A stretch of 64,000 nt of DNA, taken from assembly GCF_003233725.1 (NCBI RefSeq), contig NZ_QKQV01000008.1:1-64000 (forward strand), in the 5' to 3' direction. How positions within the stretch are numbered: position 1 is the stretch's first letter; every line of letters starts with the position of its first letter. The notes under the pieces were generated by a model. That model saw only the letters and a program-made list of their open reading frames with translations, was not told the origin of the DNA and made no database searches. A program made the position numbers and the translations under genes. The stretch is from Mesonia sp. K7 (GTDB taxonomy: Bacteria; Bacteroidota; Bacteroidia; Flavobacteriales; Flavobacteriaceae). Positions 53,763 to 62,049 of this stretch are shown here, piece after piece.

Positions 53763-56618
53763 CTATTTGCTTAAATACATTTTTCTACGCGCATACAACT
53801 CATAAAAATCATCGTCTTTTAAGCTATCGATAAACAAGATGCTTTCGCCTGTACTCTTCATTTCTGGTCCTAATTGTTTGTTGACATTCGGGAATTTATT
53901 GAAAGAGAATACCGGTTGCTTAATCGCATAACCGTCTAATTTAGGGTTAAAATCAAAGTCGGTCACTTTTTTCTCACCCAACATGACTTTGGTCGCATAA
54001 TTTACATAAGGTTCACCATAAGCTTTTGCGATAAATGGTACGGTTCTAGATGCTCTTGGATTCGCCTCAATGATATAAACTTTTTCATCTTTTATCGCAA
54101 ACTGAATATTGATTAAGCCTACCGTTTTTAGTGCTAAAGCAATTTTGTGCGTGTGATCTTTTATTTGCTGAAGTACTAAATCTCCTAAATTAAAAGGAGG
54201 AAGCAACGCATTGGAATCTCCAGAATGGATTCCGCAAGGTTCGATATGCTCCATTATTCCAATGATGTAAACATTTTCACCGTCACAGATTGCATCTGCT
54301 TCAGCTTCTATCGCACCGTCTAAATAATGGTCTAACAACAATTTGTTATTCGGAATGTGACGTAATAAATCTACGACGTGCGCTTCCAAATCTTTTTTGT
54401 TGATGACAATTTTCATTCCTTGTCCTCCTAAAACATACGAAGGGCGAACTAAAATTGGGAAATCCAACTGATCTGCCATTTTTAGAGCTTCATCTGCGTT
54501 TTCTGCCGTTCCGAATTCTGGATAAGGAATATTGTTTTCTTGAAGAAGTTTAGAGAAACTGCCACGATCTTCGGCTAAATCTAAAGCTTCGTAACTGGTT
54601 CCCATAATTTTGATACCGTAACGACTCAGTTTTTCTGCCAATTTTAAAGCTGTTTGGCCTCCAAGCTGTACAATAACACCTTCTGGTTTTTCGTGACGAA
54701 TAATGTCGTAAATGTGCTCCCAGAAAACAGGCTCAAAATAAAGTTTATCGGCAATATCAAAATCGGTAGAAACAGTTTCCGGATTACAGTTGATCATTAT
54801 TGTCTCGTAACCACATTCCGCGGCAGCGAGCACACCGTGAACACAACAGTAATCAAACTCGATTCCCTGACCTATACGGTTTGGCCCTGAACCCAGCACA
54901 ATAATTTTCTTCTTGTCGCCGCTTACTTTACTTTCGTTTTCGGTTGTTAAAGTACCGTCTGCCTTTTCAACTTGATTTTCAAAAGTTGAGTAATAGTAAG
55001 GAGTTTCGGCTTTAAATTCTGCTGCACAAGTATCTACCAATTTATAAACTCTATTGATATTCAACTCATCTCGTTTGTTATAAACTTGGCTCTCTAAACA
55101 CTTGAGCATATGTGCAATCTGTCGGTCACCATAACCTTTTTGCTTGGCTTCCAACAATAAATCTTTCGGTAAAGTATCTATGGTATAAGTAGAAATTTCC
55201 TTTTCTAAGTGGTAAAGTTCTTCATACTGCTTTAAGAACCACATATCAATCTTGGTAATCTCGTGAATTCTACTCAACGGAATTCCTAATTGAATGGCAT
55301 CGTAAATCACAAAGACACGGTCCCAACTCGCATATTTCAATTTTTCGATAATCACATCATAATCGGTATATCCTTTTCCGTCGGCACCAATTCCGTTGCG
55401 TTTTATCTCTAAAGATTGTGTAGCTTTATGTAATGCTTCTTGGAAAGAACGTCCAATTCCCATTACTTCTCCTACCGATTTCATCTGCAAACCTAAAGTT
55501 CTATCGGCACCTTCAAATTTATCGAAATTCCAACGTGGTATTTTTACAATCACATAATCTAATGTAGGCTCGAATAAAGCTGAAGTAGACTTCGTAATCT
55601 GGTTTTCCAGTTCGTCAAGTGTATAGCCTATCGCTAGTTTAGCAGCAATTTTTGCAATCGGGTAACCTGTTGCTTTAGATGCTAAAGCAGAAGAACGAGA
55701 AACACGTGGATTGATTTCGATGGCAATGATTTCTTCTTCATCATCTGGACTTACCGCAAACTGCACATTACAACCTCCGGCAAAATCACCAATGCTACGC
55801 ATCATTTTGATGGCCATATCACGCATTTTCTGGAACGTACGATCGCTTAAAGTCATTGCTGGCGCTACGGTAATCGAATCTCCTGTATGAATTCCCATCG
55901 GATCCATATTTTCGATGGTACAGATAATTACCACGTTGTCATTATCATCACGTAATAATTCCAGTTCATATTCCTTCCAACCGATCAAAGCTTTATCGAT
56001 CATTACTTCGTGAATTGGAGAAATTTCCAATCCATACGTAAGCATCTCGTCAAAATCCTCTTCCTTGTGCACAAAAGACGCTCCTGCTCCACCCAAGGTA
56101 AAAGATGCTCTAATGACCAAAGGAAAACCAAATTCCTGTGCTACTTCTTTCCCTTTGAGGTAAGAAGTAGCCGTAGCTTGAGGAGCCATCGGAATACCAA
56201 TCTTAAGCATCAATTCTCTAAACTTCTCTCTGTCTTCGGTAATATTGATAGCATCGATGTCCACTCCAATAATTTCTACATCAAAATCATCCCAAATACC
56301 TTTTTCATCTGCTTCGATACATAAATTTAAAGCGGTCTGCCCACCCATGGTTGGTAAAACAGCATCAATCTGCGGATGTTTTTTTAAAATTTCTATGATC
56401 GATTTGGTGGTCAATGGTCGTAAATAAACGTGATCGGCCATCGACGGATCGGTCATAATTGTGGCTGGATTAGAATTGATCAAAATAGTTTCTATACCGT
56501 CTTCGCGTAACGAACGTAAGGCTTGTGTTCCCGAATAATCAAACTCACATGCTTGACCGATGATAATTGGTCCTGAACCAATGATTAAGATACTTTTTAA
56601 ATCTTTATTTTTAGGCAT
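53763..56618 (-). CDS. carB: carbamoyl-phosphate synthase large subunit, short form
   Basis: 951 residues: two ATP-grasp halves with the repeated GSGPIIIGQACEFDYSGTQA / GSGPNRIGQGIEFDYCCVHG motifs and LPTMGGQTALNL / VIVQLGGQTALKLA. The protein ends after the second synthetase domain (YARRKMYLSK), so the C-terminal allosteric MGS-like domain (about 130 residues in E. coli CarB) is absent. It makes carbamoyl phosphate for pyrimidines and arginine. It follows rpmH, after a terminator; carA is not in the window. Confidence 0.95.
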   Translation of the reverse strand: MPKNKDLKSILIIGSGPIIIGQACEFDYSGTQALRSLREDGIETILINSNPATIMTDPSMADHVYLRPLTTKSIIEILKKHPQIDAVLPTMGGQTALNLCIEADEKGIWDDFDVEIIGVDIDAINITEDREKFRELMLKIGIPMAPQATATSYLKGKEVAQEFGFPLVIRASFTLGGAGASFVHKEEDFDEMLTYGLEISPIHEVMIDKALIGWKEYELELLRDDNDNVVIICTIENMDPMGIHTGDSITVAPAMTLSDRTFQKMRDMAIKMMRSIGDFAGGCNVQFAVSPDDEEEIIAIEINPRVSRSSALASKATGYPIAKIAAKLAIGYTLDELENQITKSTSALFEPTLDYVIVKIPRWNFDKFEGADRTLGLQMKSVGEVMGIGRSFQEALHKATQSLEIKRNGIGADGKGYTDYDVIIEKLKYASWDRVFVIYDAIQLGIPLSRIHEITKIDMWFLKQYEELYHLEKEISTYTIDTLPKDLLLEAKQKGYGDRQIAHMLKCLESQVYNKRDELNINRVYKLVDTCAAEFKAETPYYYSTFENQVEKADGTLTTENESKVSGDKKKIIVLGSGPNRIGQGIEFDYCCVHGVLAAAECGYETIMINCNPETVSTDFDIADKLYFEPVFWEHIYDIIRHEKPEGVIVQLGGQTALKLAEKLSRYGIKIMGTSYEALDLAEDRGSFSKLLQENNIPYPEFGTAENADEALKMADQLDFPILVRPSYVLGGQGMKIVINKKDLEAHVVDLLRHIPNNKLLLDHYLDGAIEAEADAICDGENVYIIGIMEHIEPCGIHSGDSNALLPPFNLGDLVLQQIKDHTHKIALALKTVGLINIQFAIKDEKVYIIEANPRASRTVPFIAKAYGEPYVNYATKVMLGEKKVTDFDFNPKLDGYAIKQPVFSFNKFPNVNKQLGPEMKSTGESILFIDSLKDDDFYELYARRKMYLSK

Positions 56619-56663
56619 TCTCTTGAATAATATTTAGATTGAAAAAATTTGATGAATTGATAT

Positions 56664-56700
56664 AAAAAAAGGCGTTACCCTTACAAAGTAACACCTTTTA
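56664..56700 (-). terminator. rpmH terminator
   Basis: On the minus strand AAAAGGTGTTAC (56699-56688) pairs with GTAACGCCTTTT (56678-56667), with one G-U pair that fits RNA from this strand, and is followed by T residues. It separates rpmH from carB. Confidence 0.75.
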
Positions 56701-56722
56701 TATTTTTACGACCATAACCGCA

Positions 56723-56881
56723 TTAGTGCTTATGTCTATTTTCCGAAGAAACAGAAAGCTTCTTTCTACCTTTAGCTCTTCTTCTTGCTAAAACTTTTCT
56801 ACCATTTACGGTAGCCATTCTTTCTCTAAAACCGTGTTTGTTTTTTCTTTTTCTCTTTGATGGTTGAAACGTTCTTTTCAT
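56723..56881 (-). CDS. rpmH: 50S ribosomal protein L34
   Basis: A 52-residue protein, [20 protein letters not shown] at the start, then [20 protein letters not shown] and a tail ending ENRHKH. This is the complete L34 family signature. Very basic, as expected for an rRNA-binding protein of the large subunit. Short enough to be missed by length filters. Confidence 0.97.
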   Translation of the reverse strand: MKRTFQPSKRKRKNKHGFRERMATVNGRKVLARRRAKGRKKLSVSSENRHKH

Positions 56882-56953
56882 CGTAAATATCTTTTTTCTT
56901 CTTTTGTATCTTCTTTAGGATGTTTAAAAACGACCTGTTTTTTAAACTGCGTG

Positions 56954-56983
56954 CAAATATACGATATCTTTTTTGTATTACAA
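56954..56983 (-). promoter_or_regulatory. rpmH promoter
   Basis: Minus strand TTG (56983-56981), 19 bases, then TATATTTG (56961-56954): a full Bacteroidota promoter, about 70 bases before the rpmH start. Confidence 0.75.
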
Positions 56984-57016
56984 GTAAAACATAAATATTT
57001 TTTAGTTTGTTTTTTA

Positions 57017-57024
57017 TACCTTTG
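57017..57024 (+). promoter_or_regulatory. -7 element of the TPR membrane protein gene
   Basis: TACCTTTG fits TAnnTTTG, 24 bases before the start codon at 57049. The -33 element is not obvious. Confidence 0.45.
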
Positions 57025-57048
57025 TATCGCTAAAAAATAATACCTCGT

Positions 57049-57564
57049 ATGTTCAACAAAAATATCAAATTAGTTCTCGCTATTTTAGTTTTCGCTTTTG
57101 CCATATACCAGTTTATCGAAGGAAACATTGGTAATGGTATTGCACTTATTTTCCTTGCGGGAATTTTTATTTTCCTGTATTTCAAAAACGAAATGATTCT
57201 TTTGGCTTTTTTACAGCTGAGAAAACAAAATTTTGATGGTGCTAAAAAATGGTTAGATAAAATTAAAAACCCTGAAACGGCATTAGTACAAAAACAACAA
57301 GGGTATTATTGGTATTTACACGGTCTGATGAACACACAAACCAACATTACCCAAGCCGAAAAATATTTTAAGAAAGCCGTAAAACTTGGTTTGTCGATGA
57401 GTCAAGATATGGCGATGGCAAAACTTAACCTTGCGGGTATTGCTATGACCAAAAGACGTAAGCGTGAAGCACAAATGTTACTAAAAGAAGCGCAACAGCT
57501 TGACAAACACAATATGCTAAAAGATCAGATAAAAATGATGAAGCAGCAAATGAAGCGTGTTTAA
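57049..57564 (+). CDS. membrane protein with TPR-like domain, 171 aa
   Basis: Two N-terminal membrane helices (about 7-45, LVLAILVFAFAIYQFIEG and IGNGIALIFLAGIFIFLYF) are followed by tetratricopeptide-like helices: QLRKQNFDGAKKWLDKIKN, WYLHGLMNTQTNITQAEKYF, AKLNLAGIAMTKRRKREAQM. The basic C-terminus probably faces the cytoplasm. A scaffold role is inferred. It is divergent from rpmH. Confidence 0.78.
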   Translation: MFNKNIKLVLAILVFAFAIYQFIEGNIGNGIALIFLAGIFIFLYFKNEMILLAFLQLRKQNFDGAKKWLDKIKNPETALVQKQQGYYWYLHGLMNTQTNITQAEKYFKKAVKLGLSMSQDMAMAKLNLAGIAMTKRRKREAQMLLKEAQQLDKHNMLKDQIKMMKQQMKRV

Positions 57565-57582
57565 ATATTAGTTGACAATAAT

Positions 57583-57956
57583 TTGAAAAAAACACTTTAC
57601 ATACCATTTTCATTGACATTAATTGTGTTTTGCTCTTGTGGACAAAATTCATCTGAAAAAAAAAACTAAATGGCAAATGGTACGAAACAGAAAACGATAA
57701 AATCGTTTGGGAATTTTACCCAGACAGTCTTGTTTTTATTGACGATGATAACGCAAAAGTTGAATGGACCGCAACTGAATCAAAAATTAAATTTGATTAT
57801 CCAACTTTTTATTGGGATTCATTGGGCAGACCTATAGATATTAAAGACAAAATTGTAATTGACTATAAACTAAATGACAATAACGACAGCTTAACAGGAA
57901 CATTAACGAATCGATATGGAAAACATCAGTTTAGTTTAATAAGAATTAAAGAATAA
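57583..57956 (+). pseudogene. lipoprotein gene split by a one-base frameshift in a ten-A tract
   Basis: A TTG at 57583 starts a lipoprotein signal (KKTLYIPFSLTLIVFCSCGQ, Cys at about 19), which meets a stop just after the A tract at 57656-57665. If one A is added, the frame continues for nearly 100 codons of normal protein (LNGKWYETENDKIVWEFYPD, YGKHQFSLIRIKE) to the TAA at 57954-57956, which overlaps the ATG of the next gene. The mature part looks like a small lipocalin-like domain. Either a broken gene, a sequencing error in the tract, or slippage-controlled expression. Confidence 0.7.
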
Positions 57957-58318
57957 TGAATGAAGCTCAGTTACTGACTTTTGAAAAATTATTTGACTTG
58001 ATCAAAGAAAATCAAATTGTAAACGAAGCTGACAGAAAAATAGTAGAAAAGATACTCGAAGCAGAAAATGATTGGGGAGATTGGAAAACTTCTGTTAAGG
58101 ATTTGAATGAGTTTGTTATAGTATTAGAAAAAGAAGTTGGCGGAACTATAACTAAAACAAGTCTGAACAAACTCTTGAAAAGATATAATCAAAATATTGC
58201 GCAAAATGCTTGGAAAGTAGAAAGTGTTTATTCTCTTTTAGAAATATTTGAATTCACGAAAGAAGTTGACTTGAGAATAATATTTAATGAATTAATAAAA
58301 AGAATATCAAAGCAGTAG
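57956..58318 (+). CDS. hypothetical protein, 120 aa
   Basis: A soluble, all-helical, Glu/Lys-rich protein (TFEKLFDLIKENQIVNEADR; DLNEFVIVLEKEVGG; LIKRISKQ at the end). I recognise no family. Its ATG overlaps the stop of the frameshifted lipoprotein gene (TAATG), so translation was probably coupled to it. A cassette-like element follows 10 bases after its stop. Likely an accessory gene. Confidence 0.55.
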   Translation: MNEAQLLTFEKLFDLIKENQIVNEADRKIVEKILEAENDWGDWKTSVKDLNEFVIVLEKEVGGTITKTSLNKLLKRYNQNIAQNAWKVESVYSLLEIFEFTKEVDLRIIFNELIKRISKQ

Positions 58319-58327
58319 AAAACTATT

Positions 58328-58441
58328 CCAACAACTTATATCGCAAATTGCTACGGTTTTTTATCCAGAAAAATCTCGCGTCTATGAAATTTTGTAGTTT
58401 TTAACTATCTTACGCAACTTGGAGCTGTATACCAAACCGTT
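58328..58441. repeat. cassette-like element D
   Basis: The left end AACAACTTATATCGCAAATT resembles element C at 1755 (23 of 25 bases over the flanking stretch), and the right end TATACCAAACCGTT (58428-58441) matches that of element A at 1090-1103 (13 of 14). The length is close to that of element A. It lies behind an orphan gene, as element C does. Confidence 0.55.
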
Positions 58442-58504
58442 CTCGATACAAATTTTACTCGTTGTAACTCGTAAAATCCACTCGAACTGACTAGCTCTAT
58501 AACT

Positions 58505-59959
58505 TTAGAGTAAAGGAGCCCAAAGCCTACAAAAAGATTCTTTGAGTTTTTTAGACAATGGTCTTTCTATCCATTGTTTATAAACTACTTCTTCGCAATC
58601 TTTGATGTCATCTTCAAAAATTTGGATCATTTGTTGGCTAACACTTTTGTTATATACCAAAACAATTACTTCAAAATTAATTTCGAAACTACGGTAATCC
58701 ATATTTGAGGTTCCTACAATAGACAAATCATTATCGATCACCATGGTTTTTGCGTGTACCATTCCTTTGGTGTAAAAATAAAACTGGATACCAGCTTCCA
58801 ACAAACTTTCAATATAAGAAGTCGAGGCGTATTTTGCCGCCCAAGAGTCATTCTCTTTAGGGATGATAATTTTCACCTCAACCCCTCTTCTCGCAGCTGT
58901 AATGAGCGCTGTATATATTTCTTCGTTAGGAATAAAATAAGGCGTGGTAATCAAAATGCTTTCTTCTGCAGTGGTAATTGCCGTGAAAATAGCTTGCATA
59001 ATATGCGGATAGTTAGAATCTGGTCCGCTCACCGCAACCTGAGCGGCAACTTCCCCACAATTTTCCATTTCAGGAAAGAACTCATCGATAATTTCTATTT
59101 CTTGTTCCGAAACAAAATTCCACATGAGTAAAAAATGTGATTGTAAAGATTTTACGGTATTTCCACGAATGCGTAAATGTGTATCTCGCCAAAAATGATT
59201 ATTGATTGAGTTCACATATTCATCACAAATATTTATACCGCCAACATAACCAATTTCTCCGTCGATAATTACTATTTTTCTATGGTCACGGTAATTGAGC
59301 TTTCGAGTTAGATTAGGAAACCAAACCTGCATAAACGCATAAATTTCTATACCATGTTGCTCTAATTTCTGTCTCCCTTTTTTCTTAATTTGACTACCTA
59401 CATAATCATAAATAATACGAACTTTTACACCTTCCTTTGCTTTTTCGCAAAGTAAATCGATAAGCTTCTCTCCTATTTTTTCAAACTTTAAAATATAATA
59501 TTCTAAATGGATATGCTTTTTGGCGTTCTTAATATCTTCAAAAAGAGCTTCAAATTTCTCGTCACCATTCAGTAAAATTTTGATGTCGTTACCAAACATC
59601 AGCGGCTTTTTCTGATTGTTTTGCAGTATTTTAACCACATTTACATTAGCATCTAGAAAAGCGGCTTCGTATTCGTCTAGCTTTTCTTCGGGTATCAACA
59701 GTTTTCTTTCCCATTTTTTGATGATCTGGCTGTCAAAAACTTTTTTTCGCTGAAACATTTTATCTTTTCGGTACTCCTGACCAAAAAAGAAATATATCAG
59801 TAAACCAACAAATGGCAACAACACCAACGACAAAATATAGGAAAGTGTGGTGGTTGGGTTCCGGTTGTGCAGAATGATAAATATGGCTGTTATAAAAGCG
59901 ATGATGTAATTTAAAATCATCAACGACTGAAACCAGTTTGCCTTGAGGTATTCCAGCAT
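58505..59959 (-). CDS. cls: cardiolipin synthase
   Basis: 484 residues. Two N-terminal membrane helices (up to about 65: IIAFITAIFIILHNRNPTTT, LVLLPFVGLLIYFFFGQEYR) and two phospholipase D motifs, HRKIVIIDGEIGYVGG and HAKTMVIDNDLSIVGTSNMD. It joins phosphatidylglycerol to cardiolipin at the inner membrane. Full length. It begins two bases before the end of the lytic transglycosylase gene, on the same strand. Confidence 0.93.
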   Translation of the reverse strand: MLEYLKANWFQSLMILNYIIAFITAIFIILHNRNPTTTLSYILSLVLLPFVGLLIYFFFGQEYRKDKMFQRKKVFDSQIIKKWERKLLIPEEKLDEYEAAFLDANVNVVKILQNNQKKPLMFGNDIKILLNGDEKFEALFEDIKNAKKHIHLEYYILKFEKIGEKLIDLLCEKAKEGVKVRIIYDYVGSQIKKKGRQKLEQHGIEIYAFMQVWFPNLTRKLNYRDHRKIVIIDGEIGYVGGINICDEYVNSINNHFWRDTHLRIRGNTVKSLQSHFLLMWNFVSEQEIEIIDEFFPEMENCGEVAAQVAVSGPDSNYPHIMQAIFTAITTAEESILITTPYFIPNEEIYTALITAARRGVEVKIIIPKENDSWAAKYASTSYIESLLEAGIQFYFYTKGMVHAKTMVIDNDLSIVGTSNMDYRSFEINFEVIVLVYNKSVSQQMIQIFEDDIKDCEEVVYKQWIERPLSKKLKESFCRLWAPLL

Positions 59960-59961
59960 TT

Positions 59962-60921
59962 TTATGGCTTATATTTATAATAACCTGTTTTTGGAATTTT
60001 TATTTGGTATTTTTTACCACTTCTATTTTCCAGGTTTTTTTCTCTCAACCAAGGGTTGTGAATCTTGAGTATCTTATAGTTGATGCCGTATTCTTTCGCA
60101 AATTTAGCAAAATCGGTTACAGCGGTATCTACCTCGACTTCGTAGGTAGGAACCTCGGTATATAAATCGCTTTCGCTAAAGTTAAAACCATAGTTCAACG
60201 GATCGCTTAGAATTGTTTTTAAAGCCAAAATTCTAAAGACATATCTTCCTGTTTCGGCATTCAACAACAAATCGTAATAATCCGTCACTTCTTGACGGCT
60301 TTGTTGATTGGATATACCATAATTACCAGCATTATAAGCAGCAGCAGCCAAGGTCCAACTACCAAATTTTTCTTTAGATTCTAATAAATATTTACAAGCA
60401 GCCTCGGTAGATTTCTCGATATGGTAACGTTCATCTACATTGTCATTTACCTCCAAACCTTTTTCTTTGGCCGTTGCTTCCATGATTTGCCAAAAACCAG
60501 TTGCTCCGGCTGGCGATACAATCTGTTGCAAACCACTTTCCGCAATAGCGAGGTATTTAAAATCGTCTGGAACACCGTGCTTTTTTAAGATGGGTTCTAT
60601 CATCGGGAAATACTTGTTGGCCCTTTTGATAAGCAACAAACCGTTCGATTGCCAATAGGTATTTACCAGCATTTCACGATCGATACGTTCTTTGATATCT
60701 GGATCATCAACTGGAACTTTTTCACCAGCAAAATTTAGGTTTTCAGGAACAGGAAGTGCATAAATGTTATAATCTCTTGTAACTTTTTGATAAGTATTTG
60801 ACTCATTTTTCGCTTTAAGCGGATTTTGAACTTGCACCAAAGGCAAATTTACTGCTTGTATCAAAAAACCGGCGATTGCTACTATTCCAACTCCTGCCAA
60901 TATATTTTTAAAAAGTCTCAT
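59962..60921 (-). CDS. membrane-bound lytic murein transglycosylase (SLT domain)
   Basis: 319 residues from MRLFKNILAGVGIVAIAGFL (60921), a start that provides the membrane anchor; the frame upstream to 60954 is not protein-like. The SLT domain (about 85-235) has the catalytic Glu in LAIAESGLQQIVSPAGATGF, with WQIM and AAAAYNAGNYG. The C-terminal part is LysM-like (YEVEVDTAVTDFAKFAKEYG). It cuts peptidoglycan. Upstream on the same strand is an alpha/beta hydrolase gene. Confidence 0.88.
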   Translation of the reverse strand: MRLFKNILAGVGIVAIAGFLIQAVNLPLVQVQNPLKAKNESNTYQKVTRDYNIYALPVPENLNFAGEKVPVDDPDIKERIDREMLVNTYWQSNGLLLIKRANKYFPMIEPILKKHGVPDDFKYLAIAESGLQQIVSPAGATGFWQIMEATAKEKGLEVNDNVDERYHIEKSTEAACKYLLESKEKFGSWTLAAAAYNAGNYGISNQQSRQEVTDYYDLLLNAETGRYVFRILALKTILSDPLNYGFNFSESDLYTEVPTYEVEVDTAVTDFAKFAKEYGINYKILKIHNPWLREKNLENRSGKKYQIKIPKTGYYKYKP

Positions 60922-60954
60922 CTCAATGTGTTTAGGTTTCTTCAAATTTAGCAA

Positions 60955-61638
60955 TTATTCTGCCAACTTCCCGTGTAAAATTAAATTAGGTAAATTTTCA
61001 TTAAACCACTTAAATCTATTGATGATCATCACGTGTGTTCCGCCTTTTACCTCAATACAATCTTCGATATATTTTCGTGGAAAAACCAAATCGTTGCTTC
61101 CGTGAATGTGAATAATACTTTCTATAACATCACTTTGTTGCCACCGTAAAATTTGCAAAATCGCCCAATCTAAATACTCTTTTTTATTCATATCGAGGTA
61201 TTGTTGGTACAGTTTTGCTCTTTTTTTTACCAAATTTCCCACAGGTAATTTTTCTATACTAGATACTTTACCCACTAAACTGGTAGGTAACATTCTGTAA
61301 AAACCTGTTTTACGCATAAAGTTCATCCTTCTCGGAAATTCTTTGTTGGTCTTGATACTCGAAATGATAATAAGTCTTTGCACGTCTATTTTTTTACTCA
61401 TTTCCTGTACAATCACACCGCCAAAAGATACCCCAACTAAAACCGGATTTTTATGTTTTACTTCTTTAAGTAACCTATCGACATAATCACTTAAACTTTC
61501 GTTCTTTGTAGGAATTTTCCAATACAACCAATGAATTTTAAATTGATCTTCAGGTAATTTGATACGCTCAAAGATAGAAGGATTAGCAGCCATTCCTGGC
61601 ATAAAATAAACATGTATTTTTTTTTCTAAATCACTCAT
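60955..61638 (-). CDS. alpha/beta hydrolase
   Basis: A 227-residue hydrolase with the nucleophile elbow GVSFGGV (Ser71), the oxyanion loop FMPGMAANPS near the start, the acid in HGSNDLVFP and the His in GGTHVMI. The substrate is unknown. Its stop codon lies just before the transglycosylase leader. Confidence 0.85.
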   Translation of the reverse strand: MSDLEKKIHVYFMPGMAANPSIFERIKLPEDQFKIHWLYWKIPTKNESLSDYVDRLLKEVKHKNPVLVGVSFGGVIVQEMSKKIDVQRLIIISSIKTNKEFPRRMNFMRKTGFYRMLPTSLVGKVSSIEKLPVGNLVKKRAKLYQQYLDMNKKEYLDWAILQILRWQQSDVIESIIHIHGSNDLVFPRKYIEDCIEVKGGTHVMIINRFKWFNENLPNLILHGKLAE

Positions 61639-61743
61639 TTTAACAACGGTATAACAGGAAAAGTCGTTTAAAAGTATTAATTTTATAGGTATAAATGTAA
61701 GGGTATTCGTGTTCGTTACAAAACGGAAAAATAAAATTTGAAT

Positions 61744-62049
61744 ATGAAAAATGAAGAAATTAACATTAAAAACAATGAGTTTTTAAGGCAGTTTGAGGCA
61801 ATGGTCGATGACGATTTTATTAAACTAGAATATTCTGAACAAGAAAGAAAAATTTTTTTATCGAAATTTATCATCGATGATAAAAACACAAAAAATGGTG
61901 TTTCTGAAAAATTTTTGACTGCCGTTTTTGACTACGTTTTAGACAAAGGTCGCACACGAATTGTACCCACAAGTAAAGAAGTACGTAAGTTTTTTAAAGC
62001 CAATAAACACAAATACGAAGAACTTTTACCTATCGGGATGAGTATCTAA
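61744..62049 (+). CDS. degenerate GNAT-like small protein, 101 aa
   Basis: MKNEEINIKNNEFLRQFEAM starts the frame (a TTG two codons earlier is also in frame). FIKLEYSEQERKIFLSKFII and GVSEKFLTAVFDYVLDKGRT, then IVPTSKEVRKFFKANKHKYE, follow the order of the minimal GNAT domain seen at 13173. The HTEVPEE and PICPF motifs are replaced, so acetyl-CoA binding is doubtful. It ends overlapping the end of mtaB by four bases. Confidence 0.65.
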   Translation: MKNEEINIKNNEFLRQFEAMVDDDFIKLEYSEQERKIFLSKFIIDDKNTKNGVSEKFLTAVFDYVLDKGRTRIVPTSKEVRKFFKANKHKYEELLPIGMSI

